Made by a program: the position numbers and the translations under genes. Below the pieces are notes generated by a model, which was given only the letters and a program-made list of their open reading frames with translations, was not told where the DNA came from and did not search any database. A DNA stretch of 64,000 nucleotides from Sulfurimonas paralvinellae (GTDB lineage Bacteria > Campylobacterota > Campylobacteria > Campylobacterales > Sulfurimonadaceae): assembly GCF_014905135.1 (NCBI RefSeq), contig NZ_CP041406.1, positions 558,001 to 622,000 of the forward strand, given 5' to 3'. Shown one piece after another: positions 45,671 to 57,636 of this stretch. The first letter of the stretch is position 1, and every line of letters begins with the position of its first letter.

Positions 45671-45700
45671 TGTTTGAGCTTCGGCTCGAACATTTTTTTT
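45671..45700 (+). terminator. Rho-independent terminator after rpmA
   Basis: The stem tgtttgagc / gctcgaaca (one G-U pair) closes on a TTCG tetraloop and is followed by eight T residues (after one A). It lies 9 bases past the rpmA stop and is the clearest terminator in the window. Confidence 0.92.
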
Positions 45701-45765
45701 CTTACACTTCGGAAATTATTTCCAACAATTAAAATACAGAACTTAAAATATTTAATAATTTGCTT

Positions 45766-45771
45766 TATAAT
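45766..45771 (+). promoter_or_regulatory. Predicted obgE -10 element
   Basis: TATAAT after the rpmA terminator and 49 bases before the obgE ATG. It would start the long obgE-proB-fmt-birA-parAB transcript. Confidence 0.55.
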
Positions 45772-45819
45772 AGTCTTTTATTAAGTATTTCAATACAGAG
45801 TTAAAAAAAGGATTACACA

Positions 45820-46920
45820 ATGTTTACAGATAGTGTCGAATTAACGGTCTCATCAGGAAAAGGTGGACAAGGGTGTGTGGCATTTCGTCGTGAAAAATTT
45901 GTACTCAATGGTGGTCCAAATGGTGGTGACGGTGGTAAAGGCGGAGATATCTGGTTTAAATGTGACAACAACACGCACACACTTTCTCACTTCCAAAGAA
46001 AAATGCATATAAAAGCAGACAACGGTCGTCCCGGCGAAGGCTCAAACTGTACCGGAAAATCTGGTGCAAAGAAAGTGATTGTCGTTCCACCGGGAACACA
46101 GATAGTCGATAGTGAGAGTGGTGAAGTTCTTCTTGATATGCTTGAACACGGGCAAGAGGTCAAGTTCTTAGAAGGTGGTAAAGGCGGACTTGGAAATACA
46201 CACTTTAAGTCACCTACAAATCAAAGACCTACGTATGCACAACCCGGGGAAAAGGGTGAAACACGACAAATCAAACTTGATTTGAAGCTTATTGCAGATG
46301 TAGGTTTGGTCGGTTTTCCAAATGTTGGAAAATCAACACTTATCTCAACAGTTTCCAATGCCCGCCCTGAAATTGCAAATTATGAGTTTACAACGCTCAC
46401 ACCAAAACTTGGTCAGGTTAATATTGGGGATTATGAGTCATTTGTAATGGCGGATATTCCCGGAATAATCGGGGGAGCACACGAAGGTAAAGGTCTTGGG
46501 ATTAAATTCTTACGCCATATTGAGCGAACGAAGACACTCTTGTTTATGATAGACCTAGCATCGTATCGTGATTTAAAAGAGCAGATAGATACGCTTAAAG
46601 ATGAAGTGGCATCATTCTCTGATAAGCTTGGCACTTCCAAGTACGCTATAGCATTGACTCGTGCCGATATCGTTCCGCCGGAAGATGTTAAAGAGCTCGT
46701 TTCTGGTTTTATTGAGATGCTGGGTCTCTCTCCAAGTAAACATAGTGACTATGATTTTGACAGTGAACTACCATATTTTATTCAAGAGAGTGCAGATGAA
46801 ACACTTGGGTTTGAGAGAGAAAAACCATACTTTATCGCACCTATATCTTCTGCAACGAGTAAAAACATTGAAGCATTGAAATATGCACTCTTTAATCTAG
46901 TCCAGTCTGACAGGAAATAA
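45820..46920 (+). CDS. obgE: GTPase ObgE/CgtA
   Basis: Obg is an essential GTPase in late 50S assembly and stress control. The 366-residue protein has the glycine-rich Obg fold (1-155; [13 protein letters not shown] near 31). The G domain follows, with GFPNVGKST near 166, the switch TTLTPKLG near 192, DIPG near 212 and ALTRAD near 280. The variable C-terminal extension is short. It sits in the rplU-rpmA-obgE order common to bacteria. Confidence 0.97.
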   Translation: MFTDSVELTVSSGKGGQGCVAFRREKFVLNGGPNGGDGGKGGDIWFKCDNNTHTLSHFQRKMHIKADNGRPGEGSNCTGKSGAKKVIVVPPGTQIVDSESGEVLLDMLEHGQEVKFLEGGKGGLGNTHFKSPTNQRPTYAQPGEKGETRQIKLDLKLIADVGLVGFPNVGKSTLISTVSNARPEIANYEFTTLTPKLGQVNIGDYESFVMADIPGIIGGAHEGKGLGIKFLRHIERTKTLLFMIDLASYRDLKEQIDTLKDEVASFSDKLGTSKYAIALTRADIVPPEDVKELVSGFIEMLGLSPSKHSDYDFDSELPYFIQESADETLGFEREKPYFIAPISSATSKNIEALKYALFNLVQSDRK

Positions 46921-46925
46921 TTTCA

Positions 46926-47693
46926 ATGAAACGTGTTGTAGTCAAGGTCGGTTCAGCTGTCTTAACACAAGATGGAGAGATAGCACTTAGACGTATGCAG
47001 TCTCTTGTCAATTTCTTGACAGAGTTAAGAGATAAGTATGAAGTTATTCTCGTTTCATCTGGAGCAGTAGCAGGCGGATATACAAAACTCAAGCTTGACA
47101 GAACAGTGATTGCAAACAAACAGGCTCTTGCTGCTATAGGTCAGCCTGTTTTGATGGAGAGATATGCCAAAAAATTTGAAAAGCACAACATTATTACGGC
47201 ACAGGTACTTGTAACAGCAGCAAATCTCAATAAAGCAGATGATATTCAAAGAGTACGAAATACGGTTGAGACGCTCATTGAAAATGGTGTGATTCCAATA
47301 GTCAATGAGAATGATGCAACAGCAACGGATGAACTTGAAGTCGGCGATAATGATCAACTCTCAGCTTACATTACAAAACATACCGATGCCGATATGCTCA
47401 TCATACTTTCAGATATTGATGCTTTTTATGATGCTGATCCGCGTAAGAACAGTGGTGCACATGTTTTAAAAGTTGTCCACTCTATAGATAAAGAGATGCT
47501 TACACAGGAAGTGACACCAAACAATGTCTTTGCAACCGGCGGCATAGTTACAAAACTAAAAGCTGCAGCTTATCTTTTAGAAGATAACAGAGATACATTT
47601 CTTGCAAGTGGATTTGATCTTAGCGATGTCAGATCTTTTATGCTTGATGGTGTGCATAAAGGCGGGACACTCTTTACAAAGGCAGATAGATAA
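46926..47693 (+). CDS. proB: Glutamate 5-kinase without PUA domain
   Basis: This enzyme phosphorylates glutamate as the first step of proline synthesis. The 255-residue amino-acid-kinase protein has VVKVGSAVLT near residue 4, VSSGAVAGG near 43, PIVNENDATATDELEVGDNDQLSA near 127 and GTGG-like ATGGIVTKLKAA near 200. It ends before the PUA domain found in E. coli ProB (367 residues), as in other Campylobacterota. It overlaps fmt by one base. Confidence 0.95.
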   Translation: MKRVVVKVGSAVLTQDGEIALRRMQSLVNFLTELRDKYEVILVSSGAVAGGYTKLKLDRTVIANKQALAAIGQPVLMERYAKKFEKHNIITAQVLVTAANLNKADDIQRVRNTVETLIENGVIPIVNENDATATDELEVGDNDQLSAYITKHTDADMLIILSDIDAFYDADPRKNSGAHVLKVVHSIDKEMLTQEVTPNNVFATGGIVTKLKAAAYLLEDNRDTFLASGFDLSDVRSFMLDGVHKGGTLFTKADR

Positions 47694-48604
47694 TGATAGA
47701 TGTTATTTTTATGGGAACGCCGGATTATGCTGATGTGATTCTCAAAAAACTCATTGCAGATTCTGATATAAATGTAAAAGCAGTCTATACGCAGCCGGAT
47801 AAACCGGTCGGACGTAAAAAGATCCTTACTCCGCCGCCTGTGAAAACAACAGCGCTTGAACATAACATCACGGTTTATCAGCCGGAGAAACTTCGTGAGG
47901 AAAGCGTTGTTAATGAATTAGTGCAGATAGCGTGTGACTACATCATTGTTGCAGCCTATGGACAGATTCTTCCTCGTGCAATTTTGGATCATGCACCATG
48001 TATTAATCTTCATGCATCGATTTTACCTCAATATCGTGGAGCTTCACCGATTCAACAGACACTTTTAAATGGTGACAAAGAGACAGGTGTTACAGCGATA
48101 CTGATGGAAGAGGGGCTCGATACAGGTGATATCATCAAGATAGAAAAAATTACTGTACCTGATGCAATGATGCTTGAAGAACTTTTTGAAAGCCTTACAG
48201 AGGTTGCAGCCGATCTTACACTCGATATTATCAAAAATTTTGAGGTGTATAAGCTGATACCTCAAGATGATACTCACGCAACACACTGCAAAAAAATAAC
48301 GAAGGCAGACGGACTTATTGCTTTTGATGATGCACAGACCCTTTTTAATAAATATAGAGCATTTACGCCGTGGCCTGGTATTTACTTGAAAACAAAACTC
48401 AAACTTAAAAAAATAGAACTGCAAGAGAAGGAGTCTCAAAATACTCCAGGAGAAATTCTCGCAATCGATAAAGAGAGTATCGTTGTCGGCTGTGCAAAAG
48501 GGAGTATTCGTATCTTTCGAGTGCAGCCGGAGTCAAAAAAAGAGATGGATGTCCTTGCCTATATTAACGGGAAAAGGCTGAGTGTTGCAGATCATATGTC
48601 TTGA
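47693..48604 (+). CDS. fmt: Methionyl-tRNA formyltransferase
   Basis: The enzyme formylates initiator Met-tRNA using 10-formyl-tetrahydrofolate. The 303-residue protein has FMGTPDYADVILK near residue 5, AYGQILPRAIL near 87, and the catalytic region INLHASILPQYRGASPIQ near 102-119 (Asn, His). LDTGDI follows near 142. A C-terminal OB-like domain is present. It overlaps birA by 23 bases. Confidence 0.97.
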   Translation: MIDVIFMGTPDYADVILKKLIADSDINVKAVYTQPDKPVGRKKILTPPPVKTTALEHNITVYQPEKLREESVVNELVQIACDYIIVAAYGQILPRAILDHAPCINLHASILPQYRGASPIQQTLLNGDKETGVTAILMEEGLDTGDIIKIEKITVPDAMMLEELFESLTEVAADLTLDIIKNFEVYKLIPQDDTHATHCKKITKADGLIAFDDAQTLFNKYRAFTPWPGIYLKTKLKLKKIELQEKESQNTPGEILAIDKESIVVGCAKGSIRIFRVQPESKKEMDVLAYINGKRLSVADHMS

Positions 48605-49220
48605 CAGGATTGATTCAACACAGACCTATCTCAAAGAACAACTCCAAAATAAAAAATTTCATGCACCCATAGCAGTCTCAGCAGAGCTGCAGACCAATGG
48701 CATTGGCAGCAGAGACAACAGTTGGAAATCTCAAAAAGGAAATTTGTTTCTCTCTTTTGCACTGCCTCTTGAAAATCTGCCGGATGATTTGAAAATTGAA
48801 TCGGCATCTATCTATTTTGCTTTCCTCTTAAAAGAGGCACTTGCTTCTTTTAGTTCAAAAGTCTGGATAAAATGGCCGAATGATTTTTACTTGGATGATA
48901 AAAAAGTCGGTGGTATGATAACAAATATAGTTGATAAGAACTTAGTATGCGGTGTTGGATTGAATATTGCAGATGCCCCGGACGGTTTTACTAAACTTGA
49001 TGTAGAAATAGATAAAAAAGTATTGATAAAAAATTATTTCAAAAATATCGAAAAAAAAGTTTTATGGAAGCAAGTTTTTAGCAAATATAAGTTAGAATTT
49101 TACAGAAACCAAAATTTTTTCACACATAGTAACGGTGTTAAGGTTTCTTTGGGTGATGCTGAGTTGTATGACGATGGCAGTTTGAATATAAACGGTGAGA
49201 GGATATATAGTCTAAGATGA
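48582..49220 (+). CDS. birA: Biotin-[acetyl-CoA-carboxylase] ligase
   Basis: It attaches biotin to the carboxyl carrier protein. The 212-residue protein has DSTQTYLKE near residue 11, GIGSRDNSWKSQKGNLFLSF near 41-60 (biotinyl-AMP loop) and KWPNDFYLDDKKVGGMI near 99-115 (catalytic Lys). There is no DNA-binding N-terminal domain, so it is a group I enzyme without repressor role. The start may be the GTG at 48582 or the TTG 3 bases later; either overlaps fmt. Confidence 0.93.
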   Translation: MLQIICLDRIDSTQTYLKEQLQNKKFHAPIAVSAELQTNGIGSRDNSWKSQKGNLFLSFALPLENLPDDLKIESASIYFAFLLKEALASFSSKVWIKWPNDFYLDDKKVGGMITNIVDKNLVCGVGLNIADAPDGFTKLDVEIDKKVLIKNYFKNIEKKVLWKQVFSKYKLEFYRNQNFFTHSNGVKVSLGDAELYDDGSLNINGERIYSLR

Positions 49221-49999
49221 GCGAAGTAATTGTAATAGCAAATCAAAAAGGCGGTGTTGGTAAAACAACAACGGCTGTAAACTTGGCAGCTTCTCTTGCC
49301 GTTGCTGAGAAAAAAGTATTGCTTATCGACTCAGATCCACAGGCAAATGCAACTACATCACTTGGATTTCACAGAAACGATTATGAGTTCAATATCTATC
49401 ATGTGCTCATTGGTACGAAGAAGCTTAAAGACATCATTCTAAAATCAGACTTGCCGACACTGCACCTTGCACCTTCAAATATCGGTCTTGTAGGAATTGA
49501 AAAAGAGTACTATGATGCAGATAAAGCAAAGGGACGTGAGCTTGTTCTCAAAAAAGCCATAGCCAATGTAAAAAAAGATTATGACTATATTATTATTGAC
49601 TCCCCACCGGCGCTTGGACCGATGACTATCAATGCGCTCTCGGCTTCAAACTCTGTAATCATTCCTATACAGTGTGAGTTTTTTGCACTTGAAGGTTTAG
49701 CACAGCTTTTAAATACAGTAAAACTTGTAAGAAAATCGATCAATCCAAAGCTGACCATCAAAGGTTTTATTCCTACGATGTTCTCTGCACAGAATAATCT
49801 TTCAAAACAGGTATTTGCAGATCTCAGACAGCATTTTAAGGGCAAGCTTTTTACAGACGATAAAGACAGATACATTGTAGTCCCTAGAAATGTAAAACTT
49901 GCCGAGTCTCCGTCTTTTGGAAAACCGGCAATTCTTTATGATGTAAAATCAGCAGGATCAATTGCATATCAAAATCTAGCACAGGCGATTATAAAATAA
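49217..49999 (+). CDS. parA: Chromosome-partitioning ATPase ParA (Soj)
   Basis: ParA drives origin segregation with ParB. The 260-residue protein has the deviant Walker A KGGVGKTT near residue 11, Walker B DYIIIDSPPALGP near 120, and DSDPQANATTSLG near 40. It overlaps birA by 4 bases and parB by one. The birA-parA-parB-atp order is shared with Campylobacter and Helicobacter. I did not recognise a parS site in this window. Confidence 0.96.
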   Translation: MSEVIVIANQKGGVGKTTTAVNLAASLAVAEKKVLLIDSDPQANATTSLGFHRNDYEFNIYHVLIGTKKLKDIILKSDLPTLHLAPSNIGLVGIEKEYYDADKAKGRELVLKKAIANVKKDYDYIIIDSPPALGPMTINALSASNSVIIPIQCEFFALEGLAQLLNTVKLVRKSINPKLTIKGFIPTMFSAQNNLSKQVFADLRQHFKGKLFTDDKDRYIVVPRNVKLAESPSFGKPAILYDVKSAGSIAYQNLAQAIIK

Positions 50000-50844
50000 T
50001 GAAGACACAGAAACTTGGACGTGGATTAGATGCACTTTTAGGTGAAATTGACGAAGCATATGAAAATGAAGGAACACAGCGTGATGCTGTTATTGCGATT
50101 TCATTAAAAGATATCCGCCCGAATCCTTTTCAGCCTAGAAAATCTTTTGATGAAACAGCATTGGCAGAACTTGCCGAATCAATTAAGAACGATGGACTGC
50201 TGCAACCTGTAGTTGTAACTGAAGATATTGACGGTTATGTACTTATAGCTGGTGAGCGAAGATTTCGTGCATCGAAGCTTGCAAAACTTAAAGAGATTCG
50301 TGCGATTGTTCTCAATTCCGATGAACAGAAGATGCGACAGTTCGCACTTATTGAAAATATTCAAAGAGAAGAGCTTAACTCGGTCGAACTTGCAGAGGCA
50401 TACCATGAGCTGATCAAACTTCATGATATAACACATGAAGAACTTGCTACTATGATTCATAAAAGCCGTGCGCACATTACTAATACACTTCGTCTTTTAC
50501 AACTCTCATCTAAGACACAAAAAGCACTCGTTGAAAAGAAAATAACAGCGGGTCATGCCCGTGTTTTAGTCGGTCTTGATGATAAAGAACAGCAGTTGAT
50601 GGTAAATTCTATCATTGGTCAAAAATTGAGTGTTCGTGATGTTGAATCAATGATAAAAAACATGAAAAAAGAAGACAAAGCAGAAAGTTCAAAAGAAAAT
50701 AATGAAGCAGTACTTGATTTTTCAAAGCTTAAAGAGAAACTGAATGATCTTGGTTTTTATGTAAAAAGTTCAAAAAACAGACTGATATTAGAATTCGATT
50801 CTCAAGAAGAGACAGAGGAATTTTTGTCACACCTGCAGGGTTGA
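49999..50844 (+). CDS. parB: Chromosome-partitioning protein ParB (Spo0J)
   Basis: ParB binds parS sites and hydrolyses CTP. The 281-residue protein begins KLGRGLDALLGEID. The CTP-binding N-domain has IRPNPFQPRKSF near 37 and AGERRFRASKLA near 78-89. The motif ENIQREELN near 116 follows, then a helix-turn-helix (TIHKSRAHITNTLRLLQL near 155) and a C-terminal dimer domain. It precedes the atp operon by 84 bases. Confidence 0.95.
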   Translation: MKTQKLGRGLDALLGEIDEAYENEGTQRDAVIAISLKDIRPNPFQPRKSFDETALAELAESIKNDGLLQPVVVTEDIDGYVLIAGERRFRASKLAKLKEIRAIVLNSDEQKMRQFALIENIQREELNSVELAEAYHELIKLHDITHEELATMIHKSRAHITNTLRLLQLSSKTQKALVEKKITAGHARVLVGLDDKEQQLMVNSIIGQKLSVRDVESMIKNMKKEDKAESSKENNEAVLDFSKLKEKLNDLGFYVKSSKNRLILEFDSQEETEEFLSHLQG

Positions 50845-50900
50845 TGACAAAAATTTCATTTTTTTACTCCCATTTAACTATCCTTTCAATTTAATCATAG

Positions 50901-50906
50901 TATAAT
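50901..50906 (+). promoter_or_regulatory. Predicted atp operon -10 element
   Basis: AGTATAAT (hexamer 50901-50906) precedes the atpF' start by 22 bases, with an aggagg ribosome-binding site between. It is the likely promoter for ATP synthase genes. Confidence 0.6.
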
Positions 50907-50928
50907 CTCGCAACTTTTAGGAGGTGCT

Positions 50929-51351
50929 ATGTTAGATATAAATCCAATACTACTCTTGGCTACATTTGTTGTATTTGTTTCGCTTATAGCCGTTCTAAAT
51001 AGTTGGCTTTATAATCCACTGATTAGTTTTATGAAAAAACGTGATGAAGACATTAAAAAAGACCTTGATAAAGTCGGTAATAATGATGCTGAAATCAACG
51101 AGCTTCACGAAAAAGCTGAATCAATAATTATGAATGCTAAACTAGAAGCTGCGGCCCTAAGAGAAAAAGTTATCGCGGATGCTAAGGAATTGGCAGACAG
51201 TAAGTTAGAAGCAAAACGTGCTGAGCTTGCACAGGAATATTTAGAGTTTGAGCAGTCACTTGCAAAATCTAAAGAAGAGTTGACTAATGAGCTGATGGGT
51301 CAAGTTCCAATGTTTAAAGAAGCTTTAAAAGCTAAGATGAGTCAGATATAA
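50929..51351 (+). CDS. atpF': ATP synthase F0 subunit b'
   Basis: This is part of the peripheral stalk joining F0 and F1. The 140-residue protein has one N-terminal membrane helix (LLLATFVVFVSLIAVLNSWLY, residues 8-28) and a long charged helix. Two b-type genes in a row (b' and b) are normal in Campylobacterota. atpF starts 9 bases downstream. The c and a subunit genes (atpE, atpB) are not in this window. Confidence 0.92.
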   Translation: MLDINPILLLATFVVFVSLIAVLNSWLYNPLISFMKKRDEDIKKDLDKVGNNDAEINELHEKAESIIMNAKLEAAALREKVIADAKELADSKLEAKRAELAQEYLEFEQSLAKSKEELTNELMGQVPMFKEALKAKMSQI

Positions 51352-51360
51352 GGATGTGGT

Positions 51361-51873
51361 GTGAGTAGAATTTTAGTATTAATACTTATGATATCAACTG
51401 TTGCATTTGCATCTGAAGCTGAGCATGCAGGAACGGACATTGTTCAAAGAACTGTTAACTTCTTGCTTTTTGCTGGGCTTATTTGGTATCTGGTAGCAGA
51501 ACCGGTAAAGAACTATTTTTCAGGCAGAAGTCAGGGAATCGCTGATGAATTGAAAAAAGTTCAAGAAAAACTCGATGAATCTATAGCTCTTAAAAAAGAG
51601 GCACTTGCTAAAATCTCTGAAGCGGAAAAGTTTGCTGAAGAATTGGCTGTAAGTTCTAAAAAAGAGAATAAGATTCTGAACGACAGTATCATGACTCAGT
51701 GTGATGCTGAATTAGAAGCTATGGTAAAACAGCATGCGTCTAAAAAAGAATTTGAACAAAAGAATATGGTGCGTGATGTAGTCGAAACTATTGTTGCACA
51801 AACATTGGATCAAAGTTCTGAAATCTTCGATAGAGAAGCTATGGCAAATGTTATTTTAAAGAAGGTGGCGTAG
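51361..51873 (+). CDS. atpF: ATP synthase F0 subunit b
   Basis: This is the second peripheral-stalk subunit. The 170-residue protein has an N-terminal export-like hydrophobic stretch (ILVLILMISTVAFA) and a second membrane segment (FLLFAGLIWYLV near 38). A long charged helix follows. The start is a GTG. It abuts atpH with no gap. Confidence 0.92.
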   Translation: MSRILVLILMISTVAFASEAEHAGTDIVQRTVNFLLFAGLIWYLVAEPVKNYFSGRSQGIADELKKVQEKLDESIALKKEALAKISEAEKFAEELAVSSKKENKILNDSIMTQCDAELEAMVKQHASKKEFEQKNMVRDVVETIVAQTLDQSSEIFDREAMANVILKKVA

Positions 51874-52407
51874 ATGGAAGAGCTGATAGCAAAAAGATAT
51901 ATCAAAGCACTCAAAAGTGAATTTGATACACAAACAGTTCAAAATATTTCATCTGTGTTCGATGCTCTGGCAGCATCTTTTAAAGATGATAAATTTGTCA
52001 GTATTATTGCAAATCCTGAAGTGAAAGCCGAAGATAAGTCAGCAATTTTACTAGAAGCAGTAAAACCTGCCAATTCAGATAAAGTGAATAATCTCATTAA
52101 ACTGTTGGTAGAAAACAGACGAATCAATATTATTCCTGCTATGGCTAAGGAATTGAAAAAAGATATAGCAAATACGACAAAAACTTATGAAGGTCTGATT
52201 TATAGCGACAGTGACATAGACACAAAAGTTATAGATGAACTTGGTAAGGGTTTAAGTAAGAAATTTGATTCTACTATATCTTTTACTTTTGTAAAAAATG
52301 ATTTTAACGGAATCAAAGTGGAAGTAGAAGGTTTAGGTATTGAGATTAATTTCTCTAAAGATAGAATCGATAGTCAAATTATAGATCATATAATTAAAGC
52401 AATTTAA
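51874..52407 (+). CDS. atpH: ATP synthase F1 subunit delta
   Basis: Delta links the stalk to the alpha3-beta3 head. The 177-residue protein has an N-terminal helical domain (ELIAKRYIKALKSEF) and the C-terminal GIKVEVEGLGIEINFSKDRIDSQI typical of the family. It begins on the base after the atpF stop and precedes atpA by 21 bases. Confidence 0.94.
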   Translation: MEELIAKRYIKALKSEFDTQTVQNISSVFDALAASFKDDKFVSIIANPEVKAEDKSAILLEAVKPANSDKVNNLIKLLVENRRINIIPAMAKELKKDIANTTKTYEGLIYSDSDIDTKVIDELGKGLSKKFDSTISFTFVKNDFNGIKVEVEGLGIEINFSKDRIDSQIIDHIIKAI

Positions 52408-52428
52408 CTTCAAGAGAGGAGAACAATA

Positions 52429-53946
52429 GTGGTAGCAAAAATTCAAGCTGATGAGATCAGCTCAATAATTAAAGAGCGTATCGACAACTTTGAACTAAGT
52501 GTTGATATCAATGAAACAGGTAAGATTGTTTCTTATGCTGACGGCGTTGCACAGGTTTACGGACTTAGCAATGTTATGGCAGGAGAAATGGTAGAGTTCG
52601 AAGAGGGGACAAAAGGTTTAGTAATGAACCTTGAGGAGAGCAGCGTAGGTGTTGTTATTCTTGGTTCTGGAACTGAACTTCGTGAGGGTATGAGCGTTAA
52701 ACGTCTTGGAACACTTTTAAAAGTTCCTGTAGGTGATGCTCTTCTTGGTCGTGTTGTCAATGCACTTGGTGAACCAATTGACGGTAAAGGTCCAATTGAA
52801 ACTACAGAAGTTCGTTTTGTAGAAGAAAAAGCTCCTGGTATTATGGATAGAAAATCTGTACATGAACCTTTAGCAACTGGTATTAAAGCAATTGATGCTC
52901 TTGTTCCAATCGGTCGTGGTCAGCGTGAGCTTATTATTGGTGACAGACAAACTGGTAAAACAACAGTAGCACTCGATTCAATCATCAATCAAAAAGGCAA
53001 CGGTGTTGTATCTATCTATGTTGCAGTTGGTCAAAAAGAGTCTACTATTGCACAGGTTGTTCGTCGTTTAGAAGAACATGGTGCAATGGAGAACACTATT
53101 ATCGTTTCTGCAACTGCTTCTGAAGCTGCAGCACTTCAATTCTTAGCACCGTACACTGGTGTTACAATGGGTGAGTACTTCCGTGACAATGCACGTCATG
53201 GTCTTATCGTTTACGATGATCTTTCTAAACATGCAGTTGCTTACCGTGAAATGTCTCTTATTCTTCGTCGTCCTCCGGGCCGTGAAGCATATCCAGGGGA
53301 TGTTTTCTACATTCACTCAAGACTTCTTGAGCGTGCTGCAAAACTTTCTGATGAAAAGGGAGCTGGTTCTTTAACTGCACTTCCTATCATTGAAACACAA
53401 GCGGGAGATGTTGCGGCATACGTACCAACAAATGTTATTTCTATTACAGATGGTCAAATCTTCCTAGAGACTGACCTTTTCAACTCAGGTGTACGTCCGG
53501 CGATCAACGTTGGTCTTTCTGTATCTCGTGTTGGTGGTGCTGCTCAAATTAAAGCTACTAAGCAAGTTGCTGGTACTTTAAGACTTGATCTTGCACAGTA
53601 TCGTGAACTTCAAGCATTTGCTCAGTTCGCATCTGATCTTGATGAAGTTTCTCGTAAACAACTTGAGCGTGGTCAAAGAATGGTAGAGGTTCTTAAACAG
53701 CCTCCATATTCACCACTTTCAGCTGAGAAACAAGTTGCTATCATATTTGCAGGTAACGAAGGTTTCTTAGATGATTTCGATCCGGCAAATGTTACACGTT
53801 TCGAAGCAGAGCTTTATCCATTCATCGAAGCTTCTTATCCTCAAATCTTTGAGAATATCAGAAGCAGTAAGAAAGTCGATGATGATACAAAAGCATTATT
53901 AATGAAAGCACTTGAAGAGTTTAAAGCTAGCTTTGTAGCTAACTAA
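52429..53946 (+). CDS. atpA: ATP synthase F1 subunit alpha
   Basis: Alpha is a regulatory nucleotide-binding subunit of F1. The 505-residue protein has the P-loop GDRQTGKTT near residue 170, [15 protein letters not shown] near 260 and the F-ATPase alpha signature [17 protein letters not shown] near 358. The start is a GTG at 52429 after agaggagaa. It follows atpH and precedes atpG by 10 bases. Confidence 0.98.
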   Translation: MVAKIQADEISSIIKERIDNFELSVDINETGKIVSYADGVAQVYGLSNVMAGEMVEFEEGTKGLVMNLEESSVGVVILGSGTELREGMSVKRLGTLLKVPVGDALLGRVVNALGEPIDGKGPIETTEVRFVEEKAPGIMDRKSVHEPLATGIKAIDALVPIGRGQRELIIGDRQTGKTTVALDSIINQKGNGVVSIYVAVGQKESTIAQVVRRLEEHGAMENTIIVSATASEAAALQFLAPYTGVTMGEYFRDNARHGLIVYDDLSKHAVAYREMSLILRRPPGREAYPGDVFYIHSRLLERAAKLSDEKGAGSLTALPIIETQAGDVAAYVPTNVISITDGQIFLETDLFNSGVRPAINVGLSVSRVGGAAQIKATKQVAGTLRLDLAQYRELQAFAQFASDLDEVSRKQLERGQRMVEVLKQPPYSPLSAEKQVAIIFAGNEGFLDDFDPANVTRFEAELYPFIEASYPQIFENIRSSKKVDDDTKALLMKALEEFKASFVAN

Positions 53947-53956
53947 GGGATATTTT

Positions 53957-56253
<2,297 letters not shown>

Positions 56254-56278
56254 GCTCTATGCTTAGTAAAGGACTGTA

Positions 56279-56671
56279 ATGGATAAGTTTAAACTTGAAA
56301 TCCTGACACCAAACGGCGAAATCTTTAATGATGAAGTCGTTAGTGTTGTTCTTCCTGGTAAAGAGGGAGAGTTCGGCGTTCTTGCAGGACATGCTTCATT
56401 GACAACTTTGTTGGAAGCTGGTGTAGTGGATGTCGAAAAAGAAGATAAATCAGTCGAGTCTATTGTTATTGACTGGGGTGTTGCTCAAGTTAGTGAAGAT
56501 AAAGTTGTTATTTTAGTTGAAGGTGCCGCAGCTATCCGTGGCGCAACTGAGACTGAAATTGCAAAAGCTCTTGAAGATGCGAAAAAACTCATCAACGATG
56601 TTGCAGACTCAAGTTCTGCTATCGCTTCTGTTTCGGCTAAAATAGAGTCAGCAGCTCAAAGATTAATATAA
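56279..56671 (+). CDS. atpC: ATP synthase F1 subunit epsilon
   Basis: Epsilon couples the rotor and inhibits ATP hydrolysis. The 130-residue protein has the N-terminal beta-sandwich (LEILTPNGEIFNDEVVSVVLPGKEGEFGVLAGHA) and C-terminal helices. It is the last atp gene; tolQ starts 4 bases later, so ATP synthase and Tol genes are probably one transcript. Confidence 0.96.
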   Translation: MDKFKLEILTPNGEIFNDEVVSVVLPGKEGEFGVLAGHASLTTLLEAGVVDVEKEDKSVESIVIDWGVAQVSEDKVVILVEGAAAIRGATETEIAKALEDAKKLINDVADSSSAIASVSAKIESAAQRLI

Positions 56672-56674
56672 TAT

Positions 56675-57244
56675 ATGATTAATAATTTAATCGATTTCTA
56701 TCTAAAAAGCCACCCGGTCACTATAGGTGTATTGATTCTCTTGTCAATATACTTCATAATACTCAACTGGGTGTTCTTTTACCGCTATTTTTCTCTTAAC
56801 AGCTGGCTTAAAATTGAAAGTGAATCGTTAGAAGCACTTTTACTTGGAGCCAGAACTGTTAGCGAAAACTCTTTTTTAAATAATTTTATAAAAAGCAGTA
56901 ATATTGTTTCAAAAGAAGTTTTAGCACTTGCAATGCTCGCTGCTACAAAAGAGGCGACAAAAGGGCTTGCTGTTCTTTCTGTTTTTGCTTCTACATCTCC
57001 TTTTATAGGACTCTTTGGTACGGTGGTTTCTATCTTGGATACTTTTGCGCATATAGGTAGCGGAAGCAGTGGCAGTATGTCTATAATCGCAGCAGGTGTA
57101 AGTGATGCACTGATAGCAACTGCTTCGGGTATTTTTGTAGCGACATTTGCATACACATATCATCAAATCCTAAAAAGAAAATCGTTTGAACTTACTTCTC
57201 ATCTTCAAATGCAAAGTGATGCAATTCTAGCTCGCAAGGCATAA
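56675..57244 (+). CDS. tolQ: TolQ/ExbB proton-channel protein
   Basis: With TolR it forms the proton-driven motor of the Tol-Pal envelope system. The 189-residue protein has three membrane helices: about 17-37, about 105-130 (STSPFIGLFGTVVSILDTFAHIG) and about 135-160 (AAGVSDALIATASGIFVATFAY). The conserved Thr/Ser-lined motifs of TolQ/ExbB are present. The run tolQ-R-A-B-pal-ybgF favours Tol over Exb; Campylobacter annotations use exbB for the same gene. Confidence 0.93.
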   Translation: MINNLIDFYLKSHPVTIGVLILLSIYFIILNWVFFYRYFSLNSWLKIESESLEALLLGARTVSENSFLNNFIKSSNIVSKEVLALAMLAATKEATKGLAVLSVFASTSPFIGLFGTVVSILDTFAHIGSGSSGSMSIIAAGVSDALIATASGIFVATFAYTYHQILKRKSFELTSHLQMQSDAILARKA

Positions 57245-57246
57245 AA

Positions 57247-57636
57247 ATGTATGATTGGGAAGAAAAACCAGAACTAAACATCACTCCTCTGGTAGATGTT
57301 ATGTTGGTTTTACTTGTGGTTCTGATGGTTATAGCTCCAAATATCATTTTTGAAGAAAACATCAAACTGCCACAGGGTTCCACGACGCAACAGCTCTCAA
57401 AAATTCCGCCGATACATATAACTGTTGATTCAGAAGGAAATATTCAAGTCAATAAAAAGAACTTTTTACTCAATGCTTTTACCGACAATTTCTTTTTATA
57501 TGCAAAAACACTCGATAAAAAAGCAACGGTTTTGATAAGTGCCGATAAAACACTGGATTATGGTATCGTGATGTCTGTTTTGGCAGCTGTAAAGCAAGCC
57601 GGCTTTTCAGAGGTTTCTTTAGCGACAAATGGATAA
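57247..57636 (+). CDS. tolR: TolR/ExbD protein
   Basis: The 129-residue protein has one N-terminal membrane helix (LVDVMLVLLVVLMVIAPNI) with the proton-carrying Asp in TPLVDVM. The periplasmic domain shows the TolR/ExbD pattern PIHITVDSEGNIQVNKK and VLISADKTLDYG. It follows tolQ by 2 bases and overlaps tolA by 8. Confidence 0.93.
   Translation: MYDWEEKPELNITPLVDVMLVLLVVLMVIAPNIIFEENIKLPQGSTTQQLSKIPPIHITVDSEGNIQVNKKNFLLNAFTDNFFLYAKTLDKKATVLISADKTLDYGIVMSVLAAVKQAGFSEVSLATNG

Noticed and set aside
49217-50928. A parS site or replication origin near parAB
   Set aside because: I found no parS-like 16-mer palindrome and no dnaA/dnaN genes or DnaA-box cluster by eye; a motif scan would be needed to exclude it.
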